Source: Siniperca chuatsi
Taxonomy: Eukaryota > Chordata > Actinopteri > Centrarchiformes > Sinipercidae
Assembly: GCF_020085105.1 (NCBI RefSeq)
Contig: NC_058051.1
Span: 21,837,955 to 21,901,954 of the forward strand
Direction of reading: 5' to 3'
Length of the DNA stretch: 64,000 bases
Below the pieces are notes generated by a model that did not search any database, had not been told where the DNA came from, and was given only the letters and a program-made list of their open reading frames with translations. Both the position numbers and the translations under genes were made by a program. Shown here in pieces: positions 13,183-25,300 of this stretch; within the stretch, counting starts at the first letter, position 1, and every line of letters begins with the position of its first letter.

Positions 13183-13473
13183 TTGTGTCATTTCTTGAAC
13201 CTAAATGAGGTTTAAATTCACACTCATGGCTGTAAGCAAAACTACAATTTATTTTGGGGGTGATGAATTGTGTGAAAAATTATCTCTAGCTTCAGGAAAG
13301 AGTGGTCTGAGTGAACTGTCCTGGGGCACAGAAATAATATAGAATTCTTTCTCAACCAGAGAGTATGAATTCCTCATGTATAGTGTCTCTAATAACCAAA
13401 GATTTTAGAGGTTTCTCTTAATGGTGTGGGCCTCAGGAGAACAAGTCCAACAACATAAAATAGCACATAAAAG

Positions 13474-14544
13474 CTAACAGCGTCCATTTTGATCACAGAC
13501 AGTGATAACATTAAAAGATGAGTGATAGATACTACCAAGCATGCAATAGATGAGATCAGAGGCTGTGCTGACAATGGGATGAGGGTATTCAAAGATGCCT
13601 AACTGAGGTGAAGTCAAGACAGCATGTGTGAGCGTCAGGCCACTGACTCACTAAGATGGCATAAATCCTTCGCTCCATGAAGGGCTGCTGCACCTGGATC
13701 ACCTTGGAGGCTGTGTTGGAGGTGGGAAAAACAACAAACATTAATTGAAGAGATGAAACTGAGAAAGTATCTATTTGTGATGTTGAGACAATTATGATAA
13801 CCAAGAAAGAGGTTCAGTTAGTGTATACCAGGTGGTCATATTCATCTGCTCCCTTTGTTCTGTAAAATGTTACAGCACAAATTTACAGGCACAGCTAGAT
13901 CTCCCACCTGGAATGTTCCTCTCCTTAAGGACTCTGAGGGAGAAGCGAATAATCTCTCCAGTGTTTGTAGCCTCGGTCCCCAGCAAGATGTTACTCCTGG
14001 GAACCCCCATCCACAGAGCCACATCCAGAAAAACATCAGCCACTCGTCTGGTCCACACACTTATGTGAAATATGAACTGCTCATCACTGATATAAAGATG
14101 TGAATGTTGGCATGTGTGATAAAAGAAAGAAAGCTGTCTCTGGGGATTGATATGTGGAACTCATTACCTACAGAGCTCAAAATGGATCATGAAAAGGGGA
14201 TCATTTTAAACTCAAGTTGAAACAGTTTAAAGAGGAATCAGACTGACGTTTGTTCTCTGTGTTGTTTGTATGTGTTCTCCTGTTGAGTTGTGTGTAATTG
14301 CAAGGCTGTTGCAAACTAGCTTAGGCAATAAATGTTGTGGTAAATGGCATTGGTTCATGCTGCCCACTTAACCAAGAGATTAAGAACTAACTAACTACCA
14401 GAACAGAGATGAGTATGCTCTCACTGACCTGCAGTCTGTTTGCCCAGGTTGCCAGTCAAGAGCAGCCATTAAGTCCATCACTTCCAAAAACAGATCAGCT
14501 TACCGCTCAGTAAGGGCATGGTCATCACAACAAAAAGGATGCTA
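13474..14544 (-). pseudogene. Decayed DUF218/YdcF-like gene (at least three remnant exons)
   Basis: Three exon-like blocks remain on the minus strand. Block 14429-14544 reads CDDHALTER, then a stop (TAA) where the family has Ala, then ADLFLE. It continues after a frame change as WLLLTGNLGKQTAG with a GTCAGT donor. Block 13908-14059 reads WTRRVADVFLDVALWMGVP and LLGTEATNTGEIIRF, with donor G|GTGGGA. Block 13536-13710 (open to 13474) reads SKVIQVQQPFMERRIYAI and SQWPDAH, then after another frame change TSPQLGIFEYPHP and SDLIYCMLG. ATNTGE and PxMERR are hallmarks of the DUF218 (PF02698) family, small cytoplasmic proteins that include bacterial YdcF and vertebrate 'SCO4629-like' proteins of unknown function. 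First and last exons were not located, and an L2-like LINE fragment (about 14130-14345) sits between two blocks. One stop and at least two frame breaks argue for a pseudogene, but sequence errors are not excluded. Confidence 0.7.
14130..14345 (+). repeat. LINE reverse-transcriptase C-terminal fragment
   Basis: The + strand encodes WNSLPTELKMD before the frame breaks. This is the 'WNsLP.el' motif near the C-terminus of L2/CR1-like LINE ORF2 proteins. It is followed by a probable 3' UTR ending in caataaatgttgtggt. The fragment lies in an intron of the decayed DUF218 gene. Confidence 0.55.
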
Positions 14545-15184
14545 CTGTCAACAACAAATAAGTTATCTGAGTTTGAATAATTTTAATCACATAAGATAGA
14601 TATTAAATGTGATCATTAAAACAAACTCAGATAAACCCACTGTACACTAAACTGGCATACCTGGCTATTAGCACCCAGACCTGTTAGTACCGAACAGCAG
14701 AAAGACAAAGCTAGCAATTAAGTAAGGTGAGTAGCGTTAATGCTAGCTAGCTAGCTGGTGAAGAAAGTTGATCAGTTAGCAAGCTAAAGCTCCAGATATT
14801 TTTCACAGGAGTTGATGGAGACAAACAGTGACTTACATTAGTCTCTTGGCCAGACACAGGCTACAATATGTCTGCTATGTGTAAGCAACAGTTTGTTTGC
14901 GAAACGTTAATTATGTACGGCCACAGTGTATCAGGGCTGTGTTTGTTTTGGAGTTATTCTGCCCCCTAGTGGCCACAATTTGATCATGCAGCTATGAATA
15001 CTGATACTCATGTGAAAATAAGAGTTTTTGTATTTGTATTTTTTTTTACATGATGAGCAGTTTGGTGATAACCGAAATTGTCAATAGAGGTGATAATGAC
15101 ATGATTTCTATGCATTATACAAGACTCATTATACATGAGTACACAGATATCTCTACTATATGACAGTCCAGACTTTTTCCAGAC

Positions 15185-15388
15185 AATGATGCTGACGAAG
15201 GTAGTCCCATAGCATTGGTTTCTTCCATTTTTTCCAGGTAAAAAGGTTTTTTGGGGGAGTTTTTCCCTATCCAAATAGAGGGTCTAAGGACAGAGGGTGT
15301 CTTATGCTGTACAGATTGTAAAGCCCCCTGAGACAAATTTGTGATTTGTGATAATGGGCTACAGTATATAATTAAAATTGACTTGACT
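15185..15388 (+). repeat. Fish L2/SINE-type 3' segment
   Basis: The string of phrases 'gggtctaaggacagagggtg', 'cagattgtaaagcccc', 'caaatttgtgatttgtgat' and 'aaaattgacttgactt' is a widely dispersed fish retroposon 3' end with a TTGAC-type terminal repeat. The family name is uncertain. Confidence 0.65.
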
Positions 15389-16941
15389 TCTCACTTTCCT
15401 TATCCATTCCTTTCACATGCTGAGCTGTGGAGAGAGGGAGGGAGCAGATTTCATAATCATAAGCCAGACCACAAAAAACTAAAATAACAAAATTATAAAT
15501 GTGATCCCACAACAGTTCTCTCAAGTACAAATTGCGTCCTATATAACATCAGTGAAGCTAACTTACATCAGTCATGTAGGGTCCACTAACAGAAAATATG
15601 TGACACAGCAGCCTCTCCATAACAACATCAGCCCCAGAGGAGGAGGCTGACATAGGCCATTCTTTAAAAGAACAAGAGACCACAACAGTGGCTGGTTTCC
15701 ACTGAAGCTTTTACCTCTTATGTATAATTGTACAGCAGTTCAGGCCATGTATTCTCCAGTGTTCCTATTCATGAACCTTCCCTTCCAATTGTCTAAACAG
15801 AAACCACTTTGCTTTACTTTATCTGTCACAGCTCATGCATCCAGTCTAATATAGGAACCATCTCTTCTTCCAGTTGTTTAATACTAATTTTAAACGGAAT
15901 GCATTACAAAACTCATATAATTACTTTGCTGACTGGGACCTCTTTGTTTTATTTCTCTCCTTTAACCCATAAACCCATAAATACACATCTGAGTCTTTGT
16001 GCTTGTGTAGGCTAGAATTCAAGAGCAGTAGCAATACCCAGTAAACATCCAATACCTGCTGCACACAGAGACAACAGTGACATGGGGTCAGAGGGCAGTT
16101 GTGCCTGTTGTTTTTTAGCCTCTACCAAAACATACCATCCATTTGGTATGACAGCCAATGCACAATCACAACCGCTTGCTTCTGTTTTGCTTATCTACCA
16201 GAATGCTGCAGTGATTTAAATGTGTGCTACTCTCATATTTCTCCAATGAACACAATTTGCTGCCTGAGCTGAATTACAGGCAGCAATTGAATAAGGGACC
16301 CACCAATGTCATCATTTGGACTCTACAGAGCTTTATTTACTAAAAGGCTTAATTAAAATTGTAATTTAAGTTATCTAAAATTATGTGAGACACATGCCCT
16401 CTGCTGGTTCATTTAGGAATTATGTTCACTCTCATTACCAAGCTACAGATGTTGCCCTAACAAATCATTTATCAAAATACATTAAAATCCATAAAGCAAA
16501 ACTTAGAAGCAGCATTGAAAACATGTATGCTCACTGTATATCTTTTATTCACCTGTTTTGTCTGTCTACACCAGTGGGTTTTTTTGTTCAGGCTGAGAAA
16601 ATGACCAAATAGTGTAAATGACGTAGTGTTTTCCCAGTCAGTCTGCAGTCCACACAGACTTTTTCTCAAAATCATCCTTGGTATCTTTACACAAATATCC
16701 TTCTAGAGACTGGACTTTTAATGATTTATTTATTAACAGGCTGACCCTAGACAGGTATTTGTTAATCCTAACATTTAAAAGTGTACTGTCTACTATTAAC
16801 ATGGCATTGACATTAATATGTCACCTTTGTAAAGCTGCATTAAGGTTTCAAGAAATCTAAAAAAATATTTCAGTGTATTGAGCAATATGCTTCAAGTCAT
16901 TAATAAAATAACACATTGAATAATTTGATTTTGTTTATATA

Positions 16942-16947
16942 TTTATT
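16942..16947 (-). terminator. Candidate poly(A) signal of mtg2
   Basis: The + strand has tttatt, giving AATAAA on the minus strand about 83 bp after the mtg2 stop codon. It is well placed for a short 3' UTR. Confidence 0.55.
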
Positions 16948-17029
16948 AAGCAATTTAAATACATTCTATATCTTCCAGTATAAATATATATCATAGAAAT
17001 ATCAGTAGAGTAAGAGGAAATAGTTTTTA

Positions 17030-19588
17030 CTACCACCTAGTGGGTTTGCCTTCCCCACAGCCTTCTCCTTGGAGGTAGCCATCATACAGCTCTCTGAGGT
17101 GGAGGATGAGCTCCTCTGTGTTCTGTCCTGTGAGAGCCGACACGGGGATGACACGCTGGGTGACGAGGCTCTTGAGAGTCTCTAGCTTCTCCGAGGCCTC
17201 AGTTAGGTCCATTTTGTTGGCTATGATGGCCTGAGGCCGCTGGGACAGACCAGGCTCATATTGGTCCAGTTCATAACGCAAATGCTGGAGCTGGGTCCAG
17301 GGCTCTGGAGTTGACAGGTCCAGAACAAAGAGGAGGAAACGACAGCGCTCTATGTGCCGCAGAAAAGAGATGCCCAGGCCTCGATTTAGATGGGCCCCTC
17401 GAATGATGCCTGGGATGTCAGCAACTACACAGAGCAAGGGTAAAAGTGGAGCATATATACGTTATACTGAAAAATAAATAATAATAATTCTAGAATATAT
17501 TAATGGTTTGCTTAAAATCAACTACCTGCGACTTGCTCATGATCCCTGTAATTGACAATTCCTACATGTGGGTTGAGTGTTGTAAAAGGGTAAGCAGCCA
17601 CCGCAGGCCTGGCATTAGAGATGGCTCTTAACAATGAAGATTTCCCAGCATTAGGAAACCCCACCTGATGGGATAAAGATAAAGAAAAAAGCAGTTCATT
17701 ACATTTGTGATGTTGAGAAGCAATATGCCGATGTTATTTTCAAACATAAGCAGCTTTTTCTCACCAGTCCAGCATGGGCCATGGTACGGAGCTCCAGCTG
17801 AAGGATCCTCTCCTGGCCCTCCATTCCTGGGGTTGCTGTCATTGGGGCACGGTTCTCATTGGACAGAAAGAATCGATTCCCCTTCCCACCAGCCCCTCCA
17901 AATACAGCCAGATACTCCTGGCCATGTTCAGAAAGGTCCACTACTGTCTTTCCCTGTTCCTTCACCACAGTGCCTAATGGTACCTTTAAAATGGAAAAAC
18001 ATTAAAGGCAAGGTTAAGCAATAGCTTTATTGTAGAAACATGACAAGACTATTCATAGATTACATACAATTTATGATCAAATGCATGGACTCACACAAAT
18101 ATAGGTTGGGCCACCATTCCTGCCGTAACAGTTCTTGTTGCCCCCTGATTGCCCATCCTCTCCTTTGTAAACCGGAACTACTTGCGCCAAGGATTTGACA
18201 AACCGGTCAGCTGAAAATAGGCAAATAAGGAATATAGATTGAAGCAGACTGTGTTGACATGGCACCTTTTCAAAACCAATTCTTGGTAAAGGAAAAGTGT
18301 AACTGTTTATGATTCTCGACAAAATCTAATTACGTTCCAGCCAGTAGGGTGGGTAGTCCTGAATTTTAAATATAATTAATGTATGGTGTCTAAAGACAGG
18401 ATGGGGAAATTGTAGAATATACACGGCAAACAGACTAGTGTCAGTACACATTCCTTGAACCAGATGAGACACCCAACTTACCCTTGATAATGATGCTTCC
18501 TCCATCACCTCCATTCCCTCCATCCGGTCCGCCCCACTCTTTCCGGGGCTCACTGTGAAAGCTGCAGGCACCTTTACCACCTGACCCAGCCACCAGCTTC
18601 ACACGGCGATGGTCTACAAAGTGACGCGTCTATGGGCCAAATCAAGAAATAATTAGACAGTTGGCTAATCCGAGCTTCAATCAACACTGATAGTTTGCAA
18701 GTCATCAACAACACAACACTAGGATGGATTACACAAAAAGAACTTGCTGTTTTTAATGCTTTCACAAGGGATGTACTACAAAAATTCTACCACCGGTAGA
18801 TCAGCTGTAGATTAATTTAACACTAGAACTGAGAAATTAATATTAAGGAACATTGCTCAAATAAGTGTTTCAGATATATCATACTTGATGTAACTCTTCC
18901 CTTAGGGAGATGTTTTTGGGTATCCCTTCATGGAGAATTGACCTAATTTAAGATATAGTTAAGTGATGATAAATATCTAAGTAATACTGGTTTCTTTTAG
19001 AATTTTACACAGAATATATCTAGTAAAACATGACTGGATACCATATAACTATTTTCCATATGTTATTTCATTCACACAAAAATATTATGGATGACAGACT
19101 GAGCAAATGAGCCAACTACAAGAAGACATTGTTCTTTGTTTTGAAGGCAATTTGAGGGATAGAGATTTTATTTTCTTTGTACAATTGCTTTTACTAATGG
19201 GGAGACTCCACGCACATTATAAAGTAGTGGACTGACTCCATCCTCAACTTGTACACTGCAGAATCCCTGGTATAGTTCAGTAAAAAAAAAAAAAAAACAC
19301 TAGGTTGGGAAATATTGATAACGTACACGTAGATCAAACACATACCAACTTCTTTTCAGACAGCTCTCTCTTCTTCGGGTTTCCTCGGACTTTGGCGCAC
19401 AGGGAACAAGATGTGCTCACATCTCTGATACCACCGGTGACTTTCCGTCTCCACGCTGCTACTGGAGAACAACTGTGACTGAACAAGCTCAACCCGTTTT
19501 TTCTAACCTCTTGTCCTAGCATGTATTCTAAAAGTATGTCCGGAGAAAGCCACCGACGGTTTTTAACTCTCGATAACGTCGCCAACAT
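17030..19588 (-). CDS. mtg2: Mitochondrial ribosome-associated GTPase 2 (Obg family), 6 exons
   Basis: Obg-family GTPase of the mitochondrial matrix, known to act in large-subunit mitoribosome assembly. Exons in coding order: 19588-19346, 18629-18482, 18210-18095, 17983-17765, 17664-17526, 17424-17030. All introns are GT-AG and in phase (about 419 aa; human MTG2 is 406). Exon 1 (81 codons) is Arg/Ser/Leu-rich, as expected of a mitochondrial presequence. The ATG at 19588 is the first in the open frame. The glycine-rich Obg fold follows (GGDGG, then [12 protein letters not shown]). The G domain begins with the P-loop GFPNAGKS (residues 244-251), then G3 DIPG (291-294) and G4 NKMD (358-361), and the protein ends in a basic TRW tail. 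All nucleotide-binding motifs are intact. The neighbour ss18l1 is on the same strand, with its probable 3' end only about 745 bp upstream. Confidence 0.95.
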
Positions 19589-20332
19589 TGTGACGATCAA
19601 CAGACAGATATTCGTTATGATTCTAAAATAACGTTAGCTAACGACCGCTTGCCTCAATACACATCGCTAGTAGTGAGCAAAAAGGGATTCTGTCGGGAAA
19701 ATAACTGATAGATAGCTGCTTAAGCGTTATGTGAATTCACGATGGGCATAAATTCCTTGTATAATCGTTTAGGCATGTCCAGTGACACATTAACTACCGG
19801 ACAGTTAACTTACTGTATGTTGCAGGAGCAATACACACGGCCCTGACAACTACGGCAGCCGTGAAGGGACATGTATATGCGATTAATTATGGTGTGTCTT
19901 GCTGTTTATGGCTGTTGCGTTTTGGTCCTCTACCACCACCTTCTGTGCTAGAATGTGTGTTAAGAAGATACCAACTTCATATACTCAGTACTTCATATAA
20001 TAGAAGTTTGAACACTTCTAAGGGGCAGACAAGGTTAATAAAAAAGTATAGAATATTAATTTGTGGTTTTTTTTGTTGGGCAATCTGACTGACGTGCCAA
20101 ATTCTGAATTGATCAAATCGCATTAGCTACAACCTATCTGAATTTACAGGAATTTGAAAACCTCTAACCAATGCACAAATGACCTGAAAACAAACAATAC
20201 TAAAACCAGTCTGCACATTGTCCATACTATCTATATCTACTAAATATACTAAGTATGATAATGATGATGTGTGACTTCTGACATTTCCTTAACAAATACA
20301 CAAAATACAGACATACAAAAGGTGAATGTCAG
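19589..20332. promoter_or_regulatory. mtg2 5' region and spacer to ss18l1
   Basis: This sequence directly upstream of the mtg2 start is locally richer in CpG (ctcgataacgtcgcc, ttagctaacgaccgc, tcgctagtag) than its surroundings. That is consistent with a TATA-less housekeeping promoter on the minus strand. Precise start sites cannot be read from sequence. Confidence 0.4.
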
Positions 20333-22392
20333 TTTATTTTTATATAACAAACAGTAACAAAAGACAGCAGAAAAGATCAGGCAATGCAGTCTTACAATAG
20401 ATAAGTAGATAACATTCATATTTGGATTATGCACACCAAACTTGACTCTCTCACTCACTGTCTGTCTCTCTCTCTCACATACATGTAAACACCACACATA
20501 CACACACACACACAAACAAGGCATACCACCCACATCAGTGTGGACACACTACATTGAATTGGAAAAGACTTACATACATGTTCAGTTCACATCAAAACAA
20601 AACACTGGTACGAATTCAATGAAGTATAGAGAAGCTTGTGATTGTCACTGTTGAGTGGTACTTAGTTATTTAGCTGTTTGACAGCCAGGTATCTCCCATT
20701 CTTGATTAACCCTGCAAAATGACTGCAGCTATTGTGTTATTCTACCCCTCTGAGATAAGTTAAGTTACTATGGAATATACTGCAAAGCTGCACCCTCACA
20801 GTCACACTAATAATCCTTATTACTGTTCAAACTGTAAAAAACAGCGATCAGAGTAATGACCAGAGGTGTCGTCTGACTTCTTTTAAATAAATAAATAACA
20901 TAATATATGCCCGTTCTTATAGATTGATAGATATGTAAAATAAGGCAAGTGTGCTTTTACGACAAGTACAATTATCTAAAAATTTACCTTCTATACCCTT
21001 TTAACACTTGTCTTATTTTTAACATTATTTTCTTCATCTAATACAAAAGATGATGATAAAAGTTTTCACTGAAAAAAGAACACTGAAGTAGTAAGATTTA
21101 TGTTTGTGATGAAAGACTTCACATTATCTGTCCATAAGTTACATAAATACAGAAAATCATTTTCTTAAAGATGACATGTCAGTTGAAACCTGCAACATAA
21201 CATTTAATAACATTAAACAAACCAGCCCTAGTCATCCTTTGCCATTCTTGTATGTCAAGAAACTACAAATGATATACAGTGCGAATTCACCATATGAACC
21301 AACCTCAACATGACCGACTGAGTATATTGCACTTATTGAAGTAGAGGTGCAGGAGACGTTACTGTTCTGTTCCTGTGTTACTTTGGCTTTTTGAGGATCA
21401 ATTGTTAAAAACAGCCTGAATTGCACTACAATACAAAATATCAGACAATACATACACTGTCACTGCAAAATAAAGTGCAGACAAAGTGGCGATGTGTTTT
21501 TTATGTAAAATCATTACTGAATGGCATCAGAGTAGTGTAACCCCTCTTACTGTAACTCTGCACAATAACGATATGTCTGTGCAGAGCAATGCCACTGAAA
21601 ATAAAGTGTCAAAAATACTACCACGATGTATGATTATCATGGACAATGATACACACTTTTAAGTCTGGATCAGTCAGCTATCTATTGTGTCTGTAAGCTA
21701 TATGAAGAGAGTGAAAACACATAATGTTAGACAACACAGCAACACATCACAGTTTGACTAACACAGACAAACCCCTTGATCAAGTCAGGTTTAAGGACCA
21801 ACGTTTTCACCTTCATAAAATGAATTTCCCTTATCGTGAGATGTCTCTACTAGGAATTAAAGCAAGAGCAGGACCTAGTCTATTAGATACATATCAAGAA
21901 ACATTTCCTTCAAGGCTAATTTACTTTTTATAGCCAAACCACGGACCTGCTCTGTGCACCAAAAAATAATAATAATAAAAGAGGCTTGTAAATTATAATA
22001 AACATTAAAAGCAGGGGACTGGATAAAGACAAGTGAAAAACAAAGACAGGGAAGGATACAGCCAATTTGCTTAGGCTCATCTGATGACTTTACTGCTCCT
22101 TTTTAGTATCCTATTTAATCCAAATGGAAGGTTTACATTAACTGTCTTGATTCTAAAAGCACCCTGACTTTTCGTAGGGTGGCCAGTAGCACTTCACCCC
22201 CTGTAGCAAGCAAAACAGATGAGGAAAGCATCACATTTGACTAGATTATCTATTTTTAGATACAATGATGATTAATGAGAGGATAATGAATCTGATGAAG
22301 CCAGATCTTCTAATCCACAGCTGAGCCAATGCGTCACTGTTAAACCGTTCCTTTTTTCATTTTCTTCCAGGACAGGAAAACAATGTGGTATC
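20333..22392 (-). other. Probable ss18l1 3' UTR
   Basis: About 2 kb of AU-rich non-coding sequence follows the ss18l1 stop and ends at a minus-strand AATAAA (tttatt on + at 20333-20338). The stretch has no competing gene and few obvious repeats. Its full-length use as UTR is inferred. Confidence 0.45.
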
Positions 22393-25300
22393 TTATTGCT
22401 GATAATTCCCATACTGACCCTGCAATGTAAAATGATTTACACAGAGAGATTAGATTGCATTTCATACATTGTGTTGTTCACTTTTTCTTTTCTTTTCTGT
22501 TACTACTGAGACAGACACAGTACAAAAGTATATTTTAAAGTTAACCTATTATTCCTACATGCATCAGCTTTCCTGATGTTTAATACTTAATCATGAAAGA
22601 GTTGGATTTGAGCAGTTGAAAAGCAGAAACCAAGAAAATATGGGGCCTGGGGAGTCTAAAAAGGTCCCTGCGTATTTATGCCTCAAGCTACTTGAAAAAA
22701 TGCGTGTGTGTGTGCTCTAATATCCACTGTGCTACGTCAGCATACATTTGAATTAGGTAAATCAGAGATTAGCAGTTGTAGAATGGATTTGTTGGGTCTC
22801 TGTAATTAATATTATAAAGAGTACGGTCTAGACCTGCTCTATAGGAAAAGTGCAATGAGATAAATTCTGTTATGAATTGGCGCTATATAAATAAAATTTA
22901 ATTGAATTGAACTGAATAGAAAGAAAAAGATTAAAGCCATTATTTCTTCACAACAATAAAACATTAACCAAAATAAACCTGTATTAGGGATTATATACAT
23001 ACTGTATTTTCCTATATGTTAAATGAGTAGTAGTCAGTGTTGCAAGGCTAGTTTCAGAGAATCAGAGATGATCTAATTTGATGTACCTGTTCATAGGCAT
23101 AGGGCCTCTGTGTCGGTGCTCCAGGGCCTCCCTGGGAGGAGCGGTAGGAGCCATACTGTTGGCTTTGACCCTGCTGATACTGAGAGTACTGGGAGGATCC
23201 ACCCTGGCCAGGACCTGTAACAGAGAGGTTACATTCAATTCATTTGTTTTGTGTGTGTGTTTATGTTTGTGTGAATGCACACAATAGGTTGTATGGGTTG
23301 TTCTAACCGTATCCCTGTGGCTGTCCACTGTAGCCTTGTTGAGAGGAGTACTGCTGCTGGCTGAAGGGCTGCTGCTGGCCAGAGCCCTGCTGATACTGGG
23401 CCTGCTGTTGACTGTACTGAGAGTTACCTGAGTATATATACACAGGTACACATGTCAGTTATTAATTATATGAGGTAGTACTTTACCATAGTTTTAGTTG
23501 GACACATTTAGACAAACTGATGTTGTGAAAGTGCAGGAAATATATATATACAACACATGGTTTAAAATTACAAAATGAATAACTGTTACCTCCTTCATAG
23601 TAATGCTGTGAAGATTCATCAAAGGACCTGTCGTAGCCTTGCTCACTATATGAAGACTGTTGATATGAGTACTCCCCATGACCTGTAGAGAACATGATTC
23701 AGCACGTGCAAAAACTCCTCTGCAAAGGCAAAACCCACTTACATACAGAAGATGAGATTATTATTCGCAGTTTGAAACCAAAACATTCATAATACATGTG
23801 CAACCATAAAATTACAAGCACAACAACAACATTTTCAAGGCTTCTCACTTCAATATTATGCACAAAGCACAAAGAAACACCCTGGAGGAAGTTTGCGCTC
23901 TCTCCTCAACACACTGCTATAGCACTCTCTGAAATCTGAAATTTCGGCACACCAAAGGGGACAGTATGGACACAGACACACTGGGAGGAAACAGAATTGA
24001 GACCAATGTCAGTCTTCTGCTATTTTTTAAAAATGCTTTTCATCTCCCACAATAAGGGGAAAAGACGATGGCTGGGAGGAAGAAGCTTCAGTCCTACAGT
24101 AAATCTGGCTCAGGCCTGTGGGATAGTGCTAAAAGGGAATGGCATGACCTATAATGGGGGTTTGTGCGTTTGAGAGCTGTGTGTATGAAGTTTATGGATG
24201 TGCATGATTACCATCAGGGTAATATTGCTGGTTTATGGGCTCGCTGGAGCTCTGAGTGTGTCCATACTGCTCTCCGTAGAACTCGTCTTGTCCCATGTAC
24301 TGCTGTGCAGATCCTGCAAGACAGGCGACACCACGATTGGTTAAACAGTTGATTGGACCAATTGGCCGTTGAATTGGAGACTGAAGGGGCTGTGCCAGCA
24401 CACTTGGGTAATTTAGGCAGCCTGAAGGAGTGTGTGTGCATATGTGTGTATTAAGAAAATAAAAGATTCTAACAGACGTTTTATGGACATCTTTCTTGGA
24501 AGTCGTCATTTAGTTATGAGGCTATTATGAATAGAATAAATGAATATGACAATTATAATTTTGTTTATAACTTATATTTAAATAATGTACTGTAGAATTT
24601 CACAGGTGATGATTTTTGAGGGGTTGAAATAATAATATGAAGGATGCTATTCCAGACCAACCCAAATTTTGGAAACACTAATTAAAGTGGAGCAATTACA
24701 ATAAATAATTCCATGACAAATTACATGAGATGTAATTTTTGAGGAGAAAATGAGGATTACAGAAAGCCGGTTATGAGGGAGAATCTGATCTCTGCCTGGT
24801 GGTGGTGTGCAGAAACTCCAGATTCCACTCCTTCCCTTTCCCTTTCAATTTTTTCTATCAAACTCAGAAAACCAACAAAACAAAAACTCTCTGGAAGATG
24901 CATCGAAGAGCCACGCACACTCTAATCTCCTTTGCAAACCACAACTGACCAAAACATTTCCAAATAAAGAGATGAGCTGAAGAATAAAAACCATTTCCAT
25001 CTTAAAAAGAAAATTGGGCGCATTTTAAGTGGATGTGCAGTCAGTCATGATGGTATATGTAGTTAATTAAAGCAGTAAATTCCTCAGTGTATTCTACATT
25101 GACCGAGAAAGATAACTTTGCAAAGTAGTTCTTCCTGCATCCAGTGACGTAATTGGAGGTACGTACGATTTCAGCTTGGATTTCTAGCTTCCGCGTCTGG
25201 GTAGCCAGGGGGTGTGCTCTAGATGCTGCAAAAAAACATAACTTCCTTGTTGTCTTCGCTTGTATTGCAAACTAGCTACATTTCCAACAGCGAAAATGGC

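Larger units (their letters stand above)
10581..13473. other. Cadherin 3' UTR and intergenic spacer
   Basis: No intact gene was found. The first ~570 bp are probably cadherin 3' UTR. Beyond it lie an (AT)n tract (about 12268-12338), a GTACT pentamer array (12505-12531), a hairpin (12719-12750) and a LINE 3' tail (about 13050-13180). The block at 12540-12670 is GC-richer with overlapping short frames in several phases, but no splice pattern or homology was recognised. Confidence 0.55.
14545..17029. other. Spacer between the decayed gene and mtg2
   Basis: This spacer contains the probable former promoter region of the DUF218 gene (CpG-containing, about 14700-14950), an L2-type tail (15185-15388), one exon-like frame (15567-15653) and unremarkable AT-rich DNA up to the mtg2 poly(A) signal. 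No intact gene was seen. Confidence 0.5.

Noticed and set aside
17707-18024. Plus-strand frames opposite mtg2 exon 4
   Set aside because: These are shadow frames of the GC-rich Obg exon on the other strand.
20249-20654. Frames at the 3' end of ss18l1
   Set aside because: They lie at the presumed UTR end and contain CA-rich low-complexity sequence. No homology or splice sites were seen.
23062-23451. Long minus-strand frame across two ss18l1 exons and the intron between them
   Set aside because: It reads the exons in the wrong frame and through the intron. The Q/Y/G-rich frame with phase-matched junctions is the real one.
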